A stretch of 45,614 nt of DNA. Source: an uncultured Clostridium sp. GTDB lineage: Bacteria; Bacillota; Clostridia; Oscillospirales; Acutalibacteraceae. How positions within the stretch are numbered: the stretch's first letter is position 1; every line of letters starts with the position of its first letter. Location of the stretch: the NCBI GenBank assembly GCA_902471875.1, contig CABRLN010000017.1:1-45614 (forward strand). The letters run 5' to 3'. The position numbers were made by a program, and so were the translations under genes. This document shows positions 42,862-45,614 of the stretch, one piece after another. A model generated the notes under the pieces. That model searched no databases. It had not been told where the DNA came from and saw only the letters and a program-made list of their open reading frames with translations.

Positions 42862-45198
42862 TTAAATGACATTTAAATGCAACTCTTTGTCATTGGCAGT
42901 AAGTGCAATACTTTTTAAAACACCCTCACCATGACTAATAATTTCTGTTGCAATTTTATCTTCAACATTGTGTCTGATATAGTTTCGTATATCTCTTGCA
43001 CCACTTTTACCACCTGTTGACTTTTCAGCAATAAAGTCTGTTGCAAATGCATCGTAAGTAAATGTAATTCCCTTTTCAGCTAATGACTCAACATATTCGT
43101 CAAGTACAAGTGCAGCAATGCCTTTAAAATCGTTTTTATCAAGATTTCTAAATACAATTATGTCGTCGACTCTTGCTAAAAACTCAGGTCTTAAAAATTC
43201 ACGCAAAGCTTTCATAACACGCTCTTTTGTGGCATCATCTTCGGTTTTACCAAATCCCAGTGCAAATTCTGCTTTAGCACTGCCTGCATTTGATGTCATA
43301 ACAATTACGGTATTCTCAAAGTTTACTACTCTGCCGTGAGCATCTGTTACCTTACCTTCGTCAAGAATTTGAAGCAAAATGTTTAAAACATCAGGATGTG
43401 CTTTTTCAATTTCGTCAAATAGAAGCACAGAATACGGCTTTCTTCTTACCTTTTCAGTTACCTGACCTGCCTCGTCATAACCTACATAGCCCGGAGGAGA
43501 ACCAATGATTTTTGACACCGCATGCTTTTCCATATATTCTGACATATCCAGTCTGATTAATGTTTCAGGTGTATCAAAAAGCTCTTCTGCCAAAACCTTT
43601 ACAAGCTCTGTTTTACCTACACCTGTAGGACCTACAAATATAAATGATGCAGGACGGCGGCGTGGGCTTATTTGAACCCTGCTGCGGCGTACAGCCTTGG
43701 CAATAGCTGCCACAGCTTCATCTTGACCAATAATATGTTTTTTCATTGAAGCTTCAAGGTCAGAAAGCTTATTAAGCTCGTTTTCTTCTACTCTTTGTGC
43801 AGGAATACCTGTCCAAAGCTCAATAACCTTTGCAAGATCTTTATCTTGCACTGTTACACCTAACACTTCAGGTTCAATCAACTTTATTTTATCCTGAACC
43901 TGTGCCATTTCAGCCCTTAGCTTTGCTACAGCCTCGTAGTCGATAGCATCTTGATTTTCAGTAAGCTCTTCTTCTCTAATATGCAAATATCTTAAATTAT
44001 CTGTAAGCTTATCATACTCCTCCATTGGCTTACAGCCAAGTGCAGCACAAGCACATGCCTCATCAAGAAGGTCTATTGCTTTGTCAGGTAAAAATCTATC
44101 TGTAATATATCTTTCAGAAAGTACAACCGCTCTGCGTACAATTTGATCAGGTACAGCTACACGGTGATGTTTTTCGTAATAATCTTTAACACCTGTAAGA
44201 ACCTCAATAGTATCTTTTATGGAAGGCTCATTAATTGTAACAGGTTGAAATCTTCTTTCTAAAGCAGAATCCTTTTCAATATACTTTCTATATTCGTTAA
44301 AAGTAGTTGCACCAATAACCTGAATTTCTCCACGAGAAAGTGCAGGCTTTAAAATATTTGCAGCATTCATTGTTCCTTCAGCATCACCTGTACCTACAAG
44401 GTTATGTACCTCGTCAATAAACAGAATAATATTTCCTGCTGCTTTAACCTCAGCTGTTAAGCCCTTAATTCGGCTTTCAAACTGGCCCCTAAACTGTGTA
44501 CCTGCAATAAGTGAGGTAAGGTCTAAAAGCTGAATTTCTTTATCTTTTAAACGTTGCGGAACATCACCCTGTGCAATGCGTAAAGCCAAACCTTCAGCAA
44601 TAGCAGTTTTACCAACGCCCGGTTCACCAATTAAACAAGGATTATTTTTACTTCTTCTTGATAAAATTTGAATAACACGTGCAATTTCTTTATCTCTGCC
44701 AATTACCCTGTCCATTTTACCTAATTTTGCCCTTTCGGTAAGATTGGTACAGTAGGCGTCAATATGCTTGCGCTTTGCGTCTTTTTCTTTTTTGCTCTTT
44801 CTTTTTGACTGTGTATTTTTTTCTGTTTGATTTGCATTAAAAATATTAAACGGAAATGTCGGAGCTCCTCCTTGTGAAAATTTGTCAGGGTCATCTGCGT
44901 CATCACCAGGTAAAATACCATCCTCTTGGTTTAATATTGCACTAACATCTGCATTTCCAAGAAGCTCCTGCAAATTCGGCATTTCACCATTATTGCTCAT
45001 TTCCATCAAGCTGTCCATAGAATCCTGCATGCTTTCAAGCTGTTCATCGGTTATGCCCATATTCTTCATTAAATCCTTTACAGGCTTAATACCCAACTCA
45101 TTAGCACAGCTAAGACAATACCCCTTAGTCTGCCCCTGTCCGGATGAGTCTGATATAAAAACTACAGCCGGTCTTTTATTACATTTACTACAAAGCAT
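42862..45198 (-). CDS. ClpC/ClpA-type AAA+ unfoldase with N-terminal zinc finger
   Basis: A 778-aa double-AAA+ unfoldase that feeds substrates to ClpP. In place of the usual Clp N-domain repeats, it begins with a zinc finger (C3, C6, C28, C31) that resembles the N-terminus of McsA. A linker of about 100 mostly polar residues follows, then AAA-1 (GEPGVGKT), the middle region with EAVAKLRAEMAQ, and AAA-2 (GPTGVGKT). The tripeptide LGF in FALGFGK is at the position of the ClpP-docking loop, so ClpP binding is likely. SD AGGAG. It follows a phosphatidyltransferase gene; mcsA/mcsB/ctsR are not nearby. Confidence 0.92.
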   Translation of the reverse strand: MLCSKCNKRPAVVFISDSSGQGQTKGYCLSCANELGIKPVKDLMKNMGITDEQLESMQDSMDSLMEMSNNGEMPNLQELLGNADVSAILNQEDGILPGDDADDPDKFSQGGAPTFPFNIFNANQTEKNTQSKRKSKKEKDAKRKHIDAYCTNLTERAKLGKMDRVIGRDKEIARVIQILSRRSKNNPCLIGEPGVGKTAIAEGLALRIAQGDVPQRLKDKEIQLLDLTSLIAGTQFRGQFESRIKGLTAEVKAAGNIILFIDEVHNLVGTGDAEGTMNAANILKPALSRGEIQVIGATTFNEYRKYIEKDSALERRFQPVTINEPSIKDTIEVLTGVKDYYEKHHRVAVPDQIVRRAVVLSERYITDRFLPDKAIDLLDEACACAALGCKPMEEYDKLTDNLRYLHIREEELTENQDAIDYEAVAKLRAEMAQVQDKIKLIEPEVLGVTVQDKDLAKVIELWTGIPAQRVEENELNKLSDLEASMKKHIIGQDEAVAAIAKAVRRSRVQISPRRRPASFIFVGPTGVGKTELVKVLAEELFDTPETLIRLDMSEYMEKHAVSKIIGSPPGYVGYDEAGQVTEKVRRKPYSVLLFDEIEKAHPDVLNILLQILDEGKVTDAHGRVVNFENTVIVMTSNAGSAKAEFALGFGKTEDDATKERVMKALREFLRPEFLARVDDIIVFRNLDKNDFKGIAALVLDEYVESLAEKGITFTYDAFATDFIAEKSTGGKSGARDIRNYIRHNVEDKIATEIISHGEGVLKSIALTANDKELHLNVI

Positions 45199-45257
45199 AT
45201 ACTTTTCTCCTCAATAATTATCTTTATATAAATTTTGCGTACAGGTTTTAAGGCAAC

Positions 45258-45277
45258 ACATTGTATAATTACAATGT
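45258..45277. repeat. 20-bp palindrome upstream of the clp gene
   Basis: Arms ACATTGTA and TACAATGT around TAAT, about 60-80 nt before the clp ATG. It does not match the CtsR heptad repeat or CIRCE. It may be an operator or part of the promoter. Confidence 0.5.
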
Positions 45278-45311
45278 ACAATTCACCTTAAGGTACACTT
45301 TTGTTATTATC

Positions 45312-45614
45312 TTATTTTTGTGATTTTTCTTTATCATTTAAAAGTTTGATAAACATTATGGCATACTTTACAAGTGCAAACATCATTGCAACAACTGTAA
45401 GGCTCAACAATATTAACACTAGCATAGCGTTTTCATAGTGCAAAAAAGCTCTGCAAAATACTATTATACATACAGATACATAGAATATTATTGTTGCCAA
45501 TTTACCATACCATTTTGCAGCAGGAGGTGTAATACCCTTGCGTATGAGATAATACCCCCCCAGCAGCATAGAAATATCTTTTACAACCAATGCTGCAACC
45601 AACGGAACAATTGG
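45312..45614 (-). CDS. CDP-alcohol phosphatidyltransferase, C-terminal part
   Basis: The frame runs to the window edge without a start, so the gene is cut off. The visible 100 residues have three TM helices and the family's second half (VKDISMLLGG, AAKWYGKLATIIFY), as in phosphatidylglycerophosphate synthase. It is likely involved in phospholipid synthesis at the membrane; the catalytic motif DGxxAR lies outside the window, so the exact enzyme is open (PgsA is the best guess). Confidence 0.78.
   Translation of the reverse strand, partial: PIVPLVAALVVKDISMLLGGYYLIRKGITPPAAKWYGKLATIIFYVSVCIIVFCRAFLHYENAMLVLILLSLTVVAMMFALVKYAIMFIKLLNDKEKSQK

Noticed and set aside
45258..45277. CtsR or HrcA (CIRCE) operator before the clp gene
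   Set aside because: The palindrome does not match the CtsR heptads or the CIRCE inverted repeat, so heat-shock control is not claimed.

Overview
This window is an AT-rich chromosomal segment of a low-GC Gram-positive anaerobe. It most likely comes from class Clostridia, family Oscillospiraceae/Ruminococcaceae, by gene content and order. Pointers are the RNase J-gdpP-rplI-dnaB-tilS-hpt-ftsH run, a BofA-type sporulation protein, a DUF4364 protein, a stand-alone AICAR transformylase plus a PurO-type IMP cyclohydrolase, a two-gene SufC/SufB-like Fe-S system, and a divergent topoisomerase IV pair. No rRNA, tRNA, CRISPR array, insertion sequence or phage gene was seen. Most genes lie on the minus strand, so most operons read right to left. 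Many starts are GTG or TTG with a strong Shine-Dalgarno sequence, and several starts given here are shorter than the longest open frame for that reason.

Layout, left to right. (1) 1-10.4 kb: a minus-strand housekeeping cluster of RNase J, c-di-AMP phosphodiesterase GdpP, ribosomal protein bL9, replicative helicase DnaB, tRNA-Ile lysidine synthetase TilS, hypoxanthine phosphoribosyltransferase and membrane protease FtsH, closed by a hairpin just after ftsH. (2) 10.4-11.0 kb is empty. (3) 11.0-13.4 kb: a small redox-type island, with a LysR regulator divergent from flavodoxin, cupin and carboxymuconolactone-decarboxylase-like genes. (4) 13.4-15.8 kb: a pair of half-size TauE/SafE permeases, a small hypothetical gene, an Rrf2/IscR-like regulator and a zinc-ribbon membrane protein. 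(5) 16.1-24.1 kb: SecG, topoisomerase IV A and B subunits around a NUDIX gene, UvrB and RadC. (6) 24.3-28.3 kb: SmsC/SmsB-type Fe-S assembly, an HD hydrolase and a PucR regulator. (7) 28.6-35.7 kb: a purine operon in the order purE-purF-purM-purN-IMP cyclohydrolase-AICAR transformylase-purD. (8) 35.9-37.5 kb: NfeD, an SPFH protein and a small membrane protein. (9) 37.7-41.1 kb: BofA, DUF4364, DUF2798 and a MATE transporter. (10) 41.2-45.6 kb: a lipoprotein, a zinc-finger ClpC-like unfoldase and the 3' part of a CDP-alcohol phosphatidyltransferase gene.

The most interesting item is the leader of the purine operon. A good sigma-A promoter is followed by a 24-codon open frame with a textbook ribosome-binding site (35625-35699). 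Its stop codon lies 4 nt before a terminator-like hairpin, which itself lies before purE. This looks like a translation-coupled attenuator of purine synthesis. Other items worth checking are a nested-stem leader before the DUF2798 gene, a perfect 28-bp inverted repeat that carries the stop codons of two convergent genes, the split of the PurH activities between two unrelated proteins, and an unannotated 48-aa membrane protein after the SPFH gene.

All calls come from reading translations and motifs by eye. No database search was run.
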